From positions 1,006,501 to 1,070,500 of the forward strand of contig JBBELK010000329.1 of the NCBI GenBank assembly GCA_037783545.1: DNA of 64,000 nt, read 5' to 3'. Each line of letters starts with the position of its first letter. Positions within the stretch are counted from its first letter, which is position 1. The translations under genes were made by a program, and so were the position numbers. The notes under the pieces are model-generated. The model was not told the origin of the DNA and did not search any database. It worked only from the letters and a program-made list of their open reading frames with translations. Below, piece after piece: positions 49,901 to 58,856 of the stretch. Origin of the DNA: Henricia sp. BOLD:AAB3569 (lineage: Eukaryota > Echinodermata > Asteroidea > Spinulosida > Echinasteridae).

Positions 49901-52900
49901 TCTGTGTACAAAAATTTTAGGACTCGGGTAACCAAAATGGCGATCTTCTTTTTGGCTACCTGAACCTTAGACTGGTCCCCTGTCCATGTGCACTACGCTG
50001 CTCTCGCTATACAAGGACAGGCACACGCCGAGCAATAACCACGGGTGATTGGCCGTTGTATTACCACGCGTGATTGGTCGTTGTATTAAATATATGCATG
50101 ATCTATTTTTAGAGTTCGCAACTGTTAATTTTGTCGCTGGGTTTTGCATATCTTATTCAATCTTTGCCATCCCTTATAATTATTTAGTAATTTTGGCAGT
50201 GGTGTACTCGTCAACGCCCAGGTTTGTACTGATACATTACTTTTTACTTGAAATGGCGCTGTTTGCCGTATTTTTAAGCCGCCAAACATCAATATCACAG
50301 TGCGGCCGTTGTTCAAAAAAAGTTTTTCATCGCATAAAAAAACTCGACAAAACATGACAGAAACTCCATCGAATGATATGAATGACATGGTTTGATATAG
50401 AGCTATTTGTTTAACCTTGATTCCCACCGAAACCAGTATGTTTATTTGGTTCTGACAGCAATTTTACAGGCATATCTTCTGCTGTCGATGCAAAAATACT
50501 GCTGCTGCCGCCGCTGTAATTTTCCCAGACATTAAATATGCGTAGCGCGCGCGATGCCAAATCGAACGAAGACGCGTAACACGCTGTATTCTGGGCGCCT
50601 GCTTGGCGCTTGCGCAAACCGTGACACAGTCCTTTTAATTTGCATAAACATCCAGGAATTCCTGGATATTTATGCCAAACATGGCGGCGTGTACCTGTCC
50701 TCATATACGACGGAGGGGAAGTAAATATGTGGACAAGGGAACCAGTCTACCTGAACCTGAGGCTGTGATCGGTCAATTCCAAAATGGGCGGAGCCTACTG
50801 GATCGGTCTATTGTGTGAATTCTGAGTTTAAAATCAAAGGACCCAAGATTAAAGGGGCTATGTAACGGTTTGCGCATGCGCCAAATCCTTTCATATTTTG
50901 ACATACGTGCGGGCTCAGATGAATGTAGTGCAATTTCGTTACACAACGCTATTGGTGCGTGTGCTGTAGTTGTGTACATCGTGTACTTAGCACGTGCCGC
51001 ATGGGCAGTGTGTTCGTTCATGAGTGTTTACAATACGCAGAATTCAACTACATTGTGCATCGTGTGCGCGCATTTGTTCGATTTGGCATCGCGCGCGCGC
51101 GCGCGCAATTGCGCATTTAATGTCTGGAAAAAAAAAATCGTACAGCGGTGATGGCCACTGTGTCTTTCCAAGGACAGAAGGTATGCTGTAAAATTGCTGT
51201 CAGGACCAAATAAGCATTACAGTTTTGATGGGAAACAAGGTTAAGTAAATTGCTGTATCTAACCATGTCATTCATATCATTCGATGCCATTTCTGTCATG
51301 TTTTGTCGAGTTTTTTGATGGGATGAAAAAACTCTCTTTTTAACGACGGCCGTACACACGGTGATGTCGATGTTTGGCGGCTTAAAAATACGGCAAACAG
51401 TGCGATTCCAAGTAAAAAGTAATGCATTAGGACATCCTGGACGTTGACAAGTACACCACTGCCAAAATTACTAAAGAATTATAAGGGATGGCAAAGATTG
51501 AATAGGATATGCAAAACCTGGCGACAAAACTTGAAAAAGTTAGCCACACTTTTTCAAGTTTTGCTGCGCATGCGCAAACCGTGACATAGTGCCTTTAAGC
51601 CTTTGGGCGTGTTTGTTTCGGACGGATCCAGATTCAGATCGGCGCATTACCAAGGTGAACTCGTTCACTTCGCGCACATCCTGATCGAGATCTGTGATCT
51701 GTGGAATCCTTCTCGAGAGATGGTTCAGCGCTAGATCCAAAATGGCAACGTAAACATCGTGGAGATTTTGTGTGAGTAAAACCGTGTCGTTTCAGTTTTC
51801 AGAGGCAACACACGATACAAAAAATTTAGAATGCTTGTTTATTTACGACGAATGTCGATTGTCGTGGGAGAAATTTGGAACAGAAATTTGACAAATTTGG
51901 TAAATAAATTGCAATTCACGTGATTTGAGATCTGAGTTGAGAGCGGTTTCGTTTGTTTCTGCGCGGTAAAACAGATCGGAATCTGGATTCGGATCTGTCA
52001 TGAAACAAACACGCCCTTCGTCAACCTGGGGCCAACTTCATGGCGCTGTTAAATTTGCTTAGCACATAATTTCTTTGCTTTATATTTCACAAATGAGTTG
52101 CCAGCCAAAATTGTATGTAATGTTTATTTACTGATATAATGCTATGTTTCTAAAGCACAATTTACAAACCAAAGAAATTTTAAGCTGAGAAAATTTGTGT
52201 GCTCAACAGCGCCATGAAATTGGCCTTGATCTTTCTTCAGTGAATTAAGTCTTCACCTCGCCATTTCTTGCTGAAATCGTCCTCCGAGCCAATCATCCAT
52301 GTCCTTGTACACTTCCTCTGACTTAGCTTTTAGATCCTGAAGAACCGAGATGGCGTGGATCTTGATCAGTTCCATTCGGAGCTTCAGTCCATTCTCTAGA
52401 AACACAACAAATTATTTGCATAGTTTCCATGTTATGAGAAGATTTGAACTTAGGCTGGATCCGAATTAGTGGCTTTGGCTGTGGCTAGGCTGTTTCTAAG
52501 GACTGTCATTGTCCACCCATAGCAACAGCATAGCAACAGCCATAGCCACAGCCAATACCACTAATTCGGATCCAGCCTTAGTTACTATTTCATCACATTT
52601 GCCCACCACCCACTGTACTATTGGCAACAAAGTCGTGTGTGTTGGCAAGAGAGTTTATAAACTAACCGTACCTTCGTGCGAGATTGCCGCAAGATATTCT
52701 TGTTTCATGCGATCTCTCAATTCCTTCTTAGCTTTCTCTTCAGGAGTGTCTTCTGTTGCTGAAAGGTGAAATAATCAGGGGGAGGGAACAATGAATCAAA
52801 AACATATTGGGTTAGCTACTGCTTGTAAGAAAATGCCAACATTCACCACTGGTTCAGCACTCGTCTATAGACTAATCCAACGGACGAAAACTGCGGTGTA

Positions 52901-55900
52901 TCTCCAATGCATTTACGTGACGTCACAATAGACACCGCAGTAACAATGGAATTACCACAAGCGGGCGGGCTCACTAAATGTTATTCGGATTACACTATAG
53001 AAAGCTGGGAACTGGCTGTTGAAATGCAGCCCTGAGGCCAATTTCATGGAGATGTTACTTGTTTATTTATATACCACATCCAACAGCGGAGGGACCGCCA
53101 ATTACAGGAATGGGAGCAAGTGTGGTTGAGTGCCTTGCTCAAGGGCACAGGTGCCACAACCCGTCATGGCCAGGAATCGAACCTACATTCTAGTACTAGC
53201 ACAGGAACTTAAGTTCGACGCACTAGACCGCTCGGCCATAACACCCCACGTACAGATATTTGCTAAACACAAAGTATATTTAAGAAGTAACTATAAATAA
53301 ATAGTAGTAAACTTGCGGGTACAACCATGTGAAAAATCGGCTCTTTTCAGAGCCAACACTACTCCAAAAAGAGATTTTTCACATGGTTGTACCCGCAAGT
53401 TTACTACTATTTATTTATAGTTACTTCTTACTTTCAACACCATGCAAAGCTTCAAACACCACTTACAAAGTATATTTGTTTTGCAAAAATGGGTTACTGG
53501 CCAAAATTGTATGTGATGTGTATAACGACTGACTGGTATTCTGTTACTGTTGCTAAGAATACAAGATCTTTTTTTTTTAGGTTGGTAACCCAATAAATTT
53601 TGTGCTACTTAAATGTTCATGCTTGAACAGCTCCATGAAACTGGTCCTTGTTGCTGCTTATAAAAAACTTGAATTAGATTAATCATACCAGGCGGTGGGG
53701 TCGGCGGAGGGGTTGGAGTGGCCGTTTTCTTGCCTTTCTTGGGTGACTTTTTGCCCCCTGGTGATTTCTTTCCCCCAGATGGTGACTTTCTACCGCCACT
53801 GGGTGACCGTTTGCCTGACGGTGATTTGCTCTTACTTGGCTTCTTGCCAAGTTTTTTATTAGCGGCTGCCGCTTTGTCTTTTTCTTTGTCTCGTTCTGCT
53901 TCTCTCAGTTTCTCAGCTTCGTCTTCCGCATCCCGGGCTGCCAACTCCGCAGCCGTCTGTTAGACATCAAACAAATTGTCATCCAAAATTATATTTCACA
54001 AACCTATATACCTTAATCACGGTACTGCTATCTTGATCTTGTTCCCGATACGTGTCCTGGAAGATTGTGCACCTGCACGACTGTGAAATTGTCCATTTTA
54101 GCAAAAGAATCTATCTGCGCTGCGCGTTTACTTAATTGCACTGCGCGTGTGTCATTGTGAAGCACACAAAACGGTTTCATAAAACGGGGCCAAACTATTT
54201 TTCGGCAAGCCTCGCTTTGGTTACGTTGTTTTTAATAGGGAAAAGGGAAATGGCCGCACCGTGATAAAGGTCTATAATTAAGCAGACAGCCAAGATTTTT
54301 TGACATTTTACAAGGCAGAAATTATTTGTTCACAATTAACGACAAGCTCCAAAATCAAGGTCGGAGTAAATCAAGTCTTTTAAACTATGTACAAAGGGGA
54401 ACATTAGCTAGTGGAATGTAAAGGGTGTTGGAGGAAGGAATTTATGGGGGAGCAATTCTGATTTGTGGATGAGATGTTCAAATCTTTACTTACAATTTCT
54501 GAAATCTTTACAATTCCAAACTGAAAGGCGTCCGAGATCAGCTGAAAAGATATTAAAAACATTGAAGTCATTCGCTATTTCTCACTGGCAACATTTTAAT
54601 TTCCGTTCTCAAATGGTGCATTTCACTACAACAAAGGTATTTTTTGTGTTTGTTCCTCCGTTTTTTGCTTGTAACTGTTTTTGTGACGTGTAATAGACAC
54701 CACTGCAGCCCTGAAATACACTACTCACAATCACTCTCCTAATGACTGTTTTCACCTATTCCTGTGACAAGATGTGTCTGCCAATCATATACAAATTCAT
54801 TCAAGCAGAATGCATACCCTTAATAAAATAATCTGCGTACACCCCACAATATCCCTAACTTATTGTGAGTAGTGTAAGTTAAACATTAAGATAAGCAGAA
54901 ATTTAGTTCTTATACTATCCAAAGGAACTAATTTTTGGTTGGGGTTTAAATACATCAAAATTACACCAAATCACAAATAATAATTACGCGGTACCAATTT
55001 AGAGATTATAACCCAAGTACCCAACTATCTTCATTTAGGTATTAACAAATTTAAAGTTAAAACTGTAAAATCATGTGAGGACACTTACTAACTGCATTTG
55101 TGACAAACGTGTAACAGATTCGACTGTCTCGCTGACATAAAACCCTACCTTCTCATCATTATCTGCCGGTGGCAGGGGGCTTTCCTGAGTCTCCTCCGAG
55201 CTAGCGGCAGGTGCCGGTTTGTCTTTTTCCTTCTTCCCTCCTCGACTCTTGCCACCTTTCTCTGCCTTTCCTGCCGGAGTTTGGCTTGGGAAGAAACCCT
55301 CAGTTGAGGTGGGTCGGCGTGGCACCAGTGGAATCCTGAACAAAACCACAAATACAATTTGGGACAAGTTTGGACAGATAATGTTCTCTAAGTGCATGAA
55401 ACATGTCAAAGCAATTCCCTTTCCTTTGTGACAAAAAATGGCAGAGAAATCAAAGTGTATAAAAGCTGTATTCCTGAAGGCTTTCATATTTTTAATTTTA
55501 GCAGTAATTTTTAAACCCCTGAATTATGTGGCCCATTTTCCACGCAGTATAGCCAAGGAATCGGCCACGCAGTATAGCCAAGGAATCAGCCTAAATTGGA
55601 CTGCAGCTGTGCACAATTTTTTGTGACCATGAACACAGTTTTTCATTGTTGTCTTGGAACTTGGATGAGGTACTCAGCTTACTTTAATATACACAGGTTT
55701 GTTTTGAACACATCCTCAATCACAAATGGAAATAACACCGTTTGTAACAGTTTTCCAATCCTGTAATCAATCTCTAACCCTAACACTCCTCAATCCTCCA
55801 AAATCAATATAATTTTACATACACCCTAGGGAGTTCTTAGGGTTAGGACATACTTCGGTTTCTCCTCCTCAGCATCTTCCTTTGTTTCCTCCGGGGGCGG

Positions 55901-57653
55901 CTCCTTGCCCTTCTTCCCACCCTTGGCTGAGGGTGTGGTGGGCGTAACAGCCCGCGTGACAGACTCACTAGCGGGGATGCTCATAGGGGCCGAGCTTGGT
56001 CTCTCCGTAGCTGTAGACAGGTCAATGAGGGGAATGCGGACAAAGTTGGCATCAAATTCCTCAGGGATTTTGCCCTCCATGCCTTGGTAGTAGTCCTTAA
56101 GGAGATGGAGAGTGTCTTGGTAACGATCTACCTCAGACTGAAAAAGAGACAAAGTGAAGGTTAGCCCAATAGACCTTTATCACAGTGCGGCTATCTTCCC
56201 TTTCCCCATTTCAAATAAATGTAACCAAACTGAGGCTTGCAGGAAAAATAGTTTGGCCCCATGTTGAAATTGCTCATTGTGTACATCGCAATGACACATG
56301 CGTAGCGCAATGGTCACACAGACGCACTGATCGTGCCCGACACATACTATAGGTAACAAGACAAAGATGGACGCACCGTGATAAAGGTCGACAGCACTCA
56401 AAGGTAACAAGTGGTGTATCTAATGCTAGGTAATATTCCTTGTCATGGTCAATAACCAATAGCCACCATTACTAAACACAAGATTTAACCCTTTAGTGCA
56501 CAGGACGGTCTCTAGTGACCGCCCAAAACAATAGAGTTCCAAAACAATCTGTGCATCAAAGGGTTACAAGAGGCCTATTAATTGATCGAGGGTGTATGCA
56601 GAAACTTTTATTTTACTCAGTTGAAGAAATATGGGGTACAGGAGAAAGCTGTAGGGTGGTTTGGGGAGCTTTGAGAATTAATGGGTTAAGGTTTTAGAAA
56701 AACAGAAACAGTAGCACTAGTCTGTCTTCTAAACAATCCTCTGCCATGACCGTGACCCATTATTACCCCCGCTCATTGAGCTCCATTACCATGCCTCAAA
56801 CCATCCAAACTCTGCGTATGATATTCATACCTGCATGAGTGTCAGATAGTGATTAGTCAGTATCCCAAGTCTGTCTTCTAACCAACCCTCCGCCATGACC
56901 GCAGTTCGTTCCGTTTCGGCGTCAACTTTGCGTTGGTCGGACATCTCCCATAACTGTTCTTTAAGGTCCTACCACACAAACAAACAAACAAAACCACATT
57001 AAATCACATGTTACTTTGAGACAAAGCACGATACAGAGTGTAATCATGCATACACAATGAATAATAATAATGGAAACTTATAAAGCATCAGTATCCACCA
57101 AACAAGGCACTAATGGCAGGAGACAAATATTACTGAAGATAATTCAAATTTAAAATTGGGATATGAACAAGTTATTATTATTATTATTTCTTTCTGGTAC
57201 TGAAACCAAGGATTCCTCAAAAGTGCCCATTGCACTGTCACTCACAAGCGTGAGGAAACCCATGGTGTGTTTTGAGAGGAAGTGCATTGTTGAAGCCAGA
57301 GTGTTGAAAAGGAAAGGTTCCCCAAAGATCACGGGGAATAGAATAAAAGTTGGGACTTAAAAAAGGAAAAGCATCAAGTTAATTACCTGGACTCTCTGAT
57401 GAAGTTCAGCTTTTGTCTCATCATCATCCCTCATATCCTCAGCTAAATCATTATACTCCTGCTGCCAAGCTGACAAGAATTCATGTTTGCCATCCGGTCG
57501 TCGCAGGTACTTCTCAAAGTCACGTCGAACTTTGTAGAAATAGTGATAGATGTCTTCACGTTCTGAACGGACGCTGCTGAAGACGTGTTTGCAACTTGCT
57601 AAATAGGTGGACTCGGTGTTCTCCCAATGGGGTGCTATGACAAGAGCTAAAGC
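37912..57653 (-). CDS. SPEF2: SPEF2, sperm flagellar protein 2, C-terminal half (17 exons)
   Basis: Exons in transcript order: 57653-57387, 56968-56831, 56137-55854, 55335-55149, 54541-54494, 53956-53689, 52758-52672, 52395-52257, 48298-48199, 47187-47002, 46691-46641, 45221-45039, 44532-44377, 42731-42585, 41830-41699, 40784-40569, 38136-37912. Every junction keeps phase, giving 937 residues. SPEF2 (CPC1 in algae) belongs to the central-pair C1b projection of motile cilia and sperm tails. Landmarks: HWENTES..RREDFEKYLRRPD-like block, DLKEQLWEMSDQRK, a Lys/Ser/Pro-rich repeat (KSPSGG type, 53720-53830), WLGGRFQQEM, LPDNWMAL, YVDWRTFMLQIAQPWP, LPFDRVSHVQKLFFNIFAD, MDHPIIQDCLS. The CH and adenylate-kinase-like parts lie beyond the right edge. 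The terminal exon (TAA 37914-37912) is the least certain piece. The exon ending at 55149 has an alternative in-phase donor at 55089 (20 more residues). Confidence 0.9.
38669..38815. mobile_element. 150-bp fold-back MITE, copy 4 (best preserved)
   Basis: TATAGAGCTTCTGCACCGGC and GGCCATGACAGGGGGCA at the left are mirrored by TGCCCCCTGTCATGGCCGCC and GCAAAGGCTCTATA at the right. Located in the last SPEF2 intron. Confidence 0.85.
39240..39749. mobile_element. 510-bp MITE with target duplication
   Basis: The 36-base terminal inverted repeats start ACCCCGTTCTCACTAGAGAA (three mismatches between ends). CAATG flanks both sides (39235-39239 and 39750-39754). The interior repeats CTTCGTTCGACGAAG-type segments and a TAGACTTGA.GTCAAGTCT palindrome. 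Confidence 0.9.
41139..41413. mobile_element. hAT-type MITE with CAGGGGCGGATCC ends
   Basis: Left end CAGGGGCGGATCCAGGAATT; right end CTTGGATCCGCCCCTG. These termini are widespread among animal hAT MITEs. It has split the array of 23-bp repeats: AACTTGGCCCCTGGACC is found on both sides. Confidence 0.85.
41409..41562. repeat. 23-bp tandem array
   Basis: About seven units of CCTGAACTTGGCCCCTGGAC plus CAG/CAA. One further unit lies left of the MITE at about 41120-41138. This array and the MITE create a long spurious open frame on the minus strand. Confidence 0.9.
41565..41694. mobile_element. 130-bp MITE adjoining a SPEF2 splice donor
   Basis: Ends AGGGTTGTAGTCGAGTCCAT and TGGACTTGACTACAACCCT are inverses. 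The interior repeats GGACTTGTGATGGACTTGTG. On the minus strand the SPEF2 donor GTT at 41698-41696 is followed directly by AGGGTTGTAG. Confidence 0.85.
42378..42452 (-). repeat. tRNA-like repeat
   Basis: On the minus strand TTTATAGCTCAGCTGGTAGA (A-box) and CTGGTTCGAATCCCAATAGG (B-box) give a tRNA-like arrangement. The acceptor stem pairs poorly, so it is more likely a SINE head or pseudo-tRNA than an active gene. Confidence 0.5.
42819..43391. mobile_element. Intact copy of the TTAA-type MITE
   Basis: 573 bases with ends AGGGCCTGTGACATGCTAAA and GGGCCCT. TTAA follows at the right and GTAA precedes at the left. About 95% alike by eye to 9624-11303 once the nested insertion there is removed. Lies in SPEF2 intron 13. 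Confidence 0.85.
43396..44290. mobile_element. SINE-like repeat interrupted by a MITE
   Basis: The flank 43420-43622 (GGATGGAATGCCAGTCTATTGCAGG, CAACGTGA) and the tRNA-like end 44213-44282 (CTTGAACCATGGACTTATCG, CTAGACCACCGC) look like the two parts of one repeat. Between them about 43616-44211 has ends TGGATTGCAAT and ATTGCAATCCA and many AGGACGTCCTAAC/ACATATTATGTGTCCTA palindromes, typical of a MITE. Confidence 0.6.
45270..45388 (-). pseudogene. SPEF2: Duplicated, broken copy of a SPEF2 exon
   Basis: Nearly identical to the acceptor half of the exon 45221-45039 (about 36 codons). On the minus strand the acceptor TCTCTAG is kept, but codon 3 is TAG instead of CAG, and the donor half is absent. 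It sits in the intron immediately upstream of the real exon. Inclusion would stop translation. Confidence 0.85.
45652..46580. mobile_element. 930-bp MITE with AGGCTGGCTCACA ends
   Basis: Left TTAAGGCTGGCTCACACTAT; right TATGTGAGCCAGCCTTTAA. Unlike its surroundings it is CpG-rich with many TCGT/ACGA blocks. A 163-codon plus-strand open frame inside has biased, low-information content and no family resemblance. Confidence 0.8.
47248..47692. mobile_element. 450-bp hAT-like MITE, copy 1 (inverted)
   Basis: Ends AATGCATAGTTCCGACCTGT and GCAAAATCGGAACTATGCATT. Reverse-oriented relative of 48374-48832 and about 60213-60660. Shares GATTGGTCGGCGGGTTCGG and GGTTAACTGGGCAA. Confidence 0.85.
48029..48153. 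mobile_element. Fold-back MITE, relative of 11606-11754
   Basis: GAATATAGCTGCCATTTTGTGGGGCAGTTTCTTTGTG at the left is mirrored by CCTACAAGATGGCAGCTATTCG at the right. It lies about 50 bases from the end of a SPEF2 exon (48199). Confidence 0.7.
48374..48832. mobile_element. 459-bp hAT-like MITE, copy 2, with 8-bp target duplication
   Basis: TGGGAGTC is present at 48366-48373 and 48833-48840. Ends AATGCATAGTTCCGA/TCGGAACTATGCAT. An 8-base duplication is the hAT hallmark. Confidence 0.9.
49177..50808. mobile_element. TA-flanked Tc1/mariner/pogo-like element carrying nested insertions
   Basis: Ends GACCGATCCAGTAAGCTCCG and its complement, each bordered by TA (49175-49176; 50809-50810). No transposase inside. 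It contains the fold-back element 49970-50747. A matching left end is at 58857 beside a decayed transposase. Confidence 0.8.
49970..50747. mobile_element. Fold-back element with 10-bp direct repeats
   Basis: Ends TAGACTGGTCCCCTGTCCAT and ATGTGGACAAGGGAACCAGTCT; ACCTGAACCT is duplicated at both borders. The same element stands alone, 91 bp long, at 25470-25560. Here its loop holds further insertions. Confidence 0.8.
50110..51545. repeat. Long inverted repeat, arms about 430-460 bp
   Basis: The left arm about 50110-50572 (TTTGTCGCTGGGTTTTGCAT ... ATTAAATATGCG) and the right arm about 51070-51545 are complements. Both also carry ends of type CGGTTTGCGCATGCGC near 50610-50636, 50860-50880 and 51565-51590. 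They are two copies of one MITE in opposite orientation, the left one inserted inside 49970-50747. Confidence 0.75.
51605..52015. mobile_element. 410-bp MITE with GGGCGTGTTTGTTTC ends
   Basis: GGGCGTGTTTGTTTCGGACG and CATGAAACAAACACGCCC are inverses, each followed inward by GGATC.GAtTC.GATC blocks. Non-coding; SPEF2 intron. Confidence 0.8.
52027..52230. mobile_element. Fold-back MITE with CATGGCGCTGTT ends
   Basis: GGCCAACTTCATGGCGCTGTT and AACAGCGCCATGAAATTGGCC are inverses. The same ends bound the compound block at 53036-53643. Confidence 0.75.
52452..52580. mobile_element. 130-bp hairpin MITE
   Basis: GGCTGGATCCGAATTAGTGG and its complement at the other end. The interior repeats GGCTGTGGCTA/GCCATAGCCACAGCC. 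Relative near 25680-25745. Confidence 0.8.
53049..53248 (-). mobile_element. tRNA-derived SINE
   Basis: On the minus strand the head GGGGTGTTATGGCCGAGCGG (A-box) with GGTTCGATTCCTGGCC (B-box) is followed by the body GTGCCCTTGAGCAAGGCAC. It interrupts a copy of the CATGGCGCTGTT-type MITE whose ends are at about 53036 and 53643. Confidence 0.75.
53281..53430. repeat. 58-bp perfect inverted repeat around a histone-type stem-loop
   Basis: The arms 53281-53338 and 53373-53430 are exact complements. The 34-base spacer contains GGCTCTTTTCAGAGCC (53339-53354), matching the replication-dependent histone mRNA 3' stem-loop, then AACACTACTCC and AAAAAGAGA, which resembles the histone downstream element. 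Confidence 0.9.
54007..54276. mobile_element. MITE with TAGACCTTTATCAC ends, copy 1
   Basis: The left end TATATACCTTAATCACGGTA is mirrored by GCACCGTGATAAAGGTCTATA. Relative at 56170-56392. SPEF2 intron. Confidence 0.7.
56170..56392. mobile_element. MITE with TAGACCTTTATCAC ends, copy 2
   Basis: ATAGACCTTTATCACAGTGC and GCACCGTGATAAAGGTC are inverses. It begins about 30 bases upstream of the SPEF2 exon starting at 56137. Confidence 0.8.
56714..56752 (-). pseudogene. SPEF2: Fragment of a SPEF2 exon, duplicated
   Basis: AGTCTGTCTTCTAAACAATC, followed by CTCTGCCATGACC, closely matches 56869-56902 inside the exon 56968-56831. Only about 35-40 bases are shared and no splice sites are present. 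Confidence 0.6.
57165..57345 (-). mobile_element. 3' part of a SINE
   Basis: TTATTATTATTATTATTTCT with CAAGGATTCCTCAA and CACTGTCACTC.CAAGCGTGA is the complement of the tail of the SINE at 211-571. The tRNA head is missing. Confidence 0.7.
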
Positions 57654-57839
57654 CTTAAAATGGAAAAATAAAAAGTAGTGGTCTAAGTTCTGTACCAAGC
57701 AGTTGGAATGCTTGTTGTAAAAAAAGAGTTTTCAATTGAAAAATTTTAATTAACAGGTGAATTTATTTAACATATTTATACAGGGTTAGCTCAAACAGCA
57801 GGAGCTGATTTCCAATGAGGCTCTGTTTTTGTTATAAAA

Positions 57840-58220
57840 TAATATCTATGGTGCACCCCCCATGCGGACCCCCCGTGCACACATCCCCCCCCCCCCCAGT
57901 ACTAAACCAAACCAACTTTTTTAGGTGCATTTTATGATCCTAAAACACATTTTTGATGTTAACAGTGAAAAAAACCCGATGCACTCGGGATATTCAAAAT
58001 GGCGGCCAATATATGGCCGCCAAAATGGTCCAAAATCATATATTGGCCAAATAATATGATGAAAGCACTTATAAAATTGCTAGTTATATGCTTTTGACCC
58101 TCGCATATTTATATCTGGGGTCCCCTTTTTTTCTATCATGCTTCAAATTCAAAATGGCGGCCAATATGGCCGCCAAAAGTGGCCAAATATGGGAAAAATT
58201 ATATATAATGGACAAAAATA
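57840..58220. repeat. Dispersed GGCGGCCAATATGGCCGCC-containing repeat
   Basis: Contains AAAATGGCGGCCAATATGGC and GGCCGCCAAAAGTGGCC plus TTGACCCTCGCA..TTTAT. Relatives: about 60790-61330 (same strand, diverged) and about 63360-63990 (inverted). Confidence 0.75.
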
Positions 58221-58856
58221 ACGATAAACACATACATGTACATTAAATGCAATCCCTAACTACACCCTTTTATGATCCTGAAGCATATCTGGAATGTTAA
58301 CAATAAAATAAAATGCTCTGGAGATATCTAACGTAACCAGCTATAAATGTCTCCACCAGTTGAGAAAAACCTCCTATTTACATAACGCGTGCCATTCAAA
58401 TGGCGTCACCTAAATAGAATATTAATTTCATATACACCGACCAATGAGAGCTGTTGGACGTCACACAGAAATGGTCACGTGCCGAAACGTGTTTGTCGTA
58501 ACGAAAGCAGACTTTAGCGGTCAGTTTTTCAGCCATACCAACCAACATGATCATTTAGAGTGGGACCTGCAGATGTTCTGTGTTCAGTTTGGAGTGAATT
58601 TCATCATGTAATTATTCTTAAATAAAATAATTACGAAATCGGCGAAAATAGGAAGGTTAGAGTTCTTCAAGGTGGCGGAATTCAGAAGGATGGCGAACCT
58701 CGTTTGAGACTTCACTTGAATGATTGCATTTAACTGTGTGACATATTCACGCATTAATTTTTTTGCTGTTTGATGAACAAACTGCTAGCTGAATACACCC
58801 TATTTACATTTTAGTGGGATCCACACAAAGATTGTTGTGCGACGCGCGTCACAATG

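Noticed and set aside
53718-53963. Plus-strand frame rich in Pro, Asp and Phe
   Set aside because: Antisense shadow of the SPEF2 exon 53956-53689 with its KSPSGG repeats.
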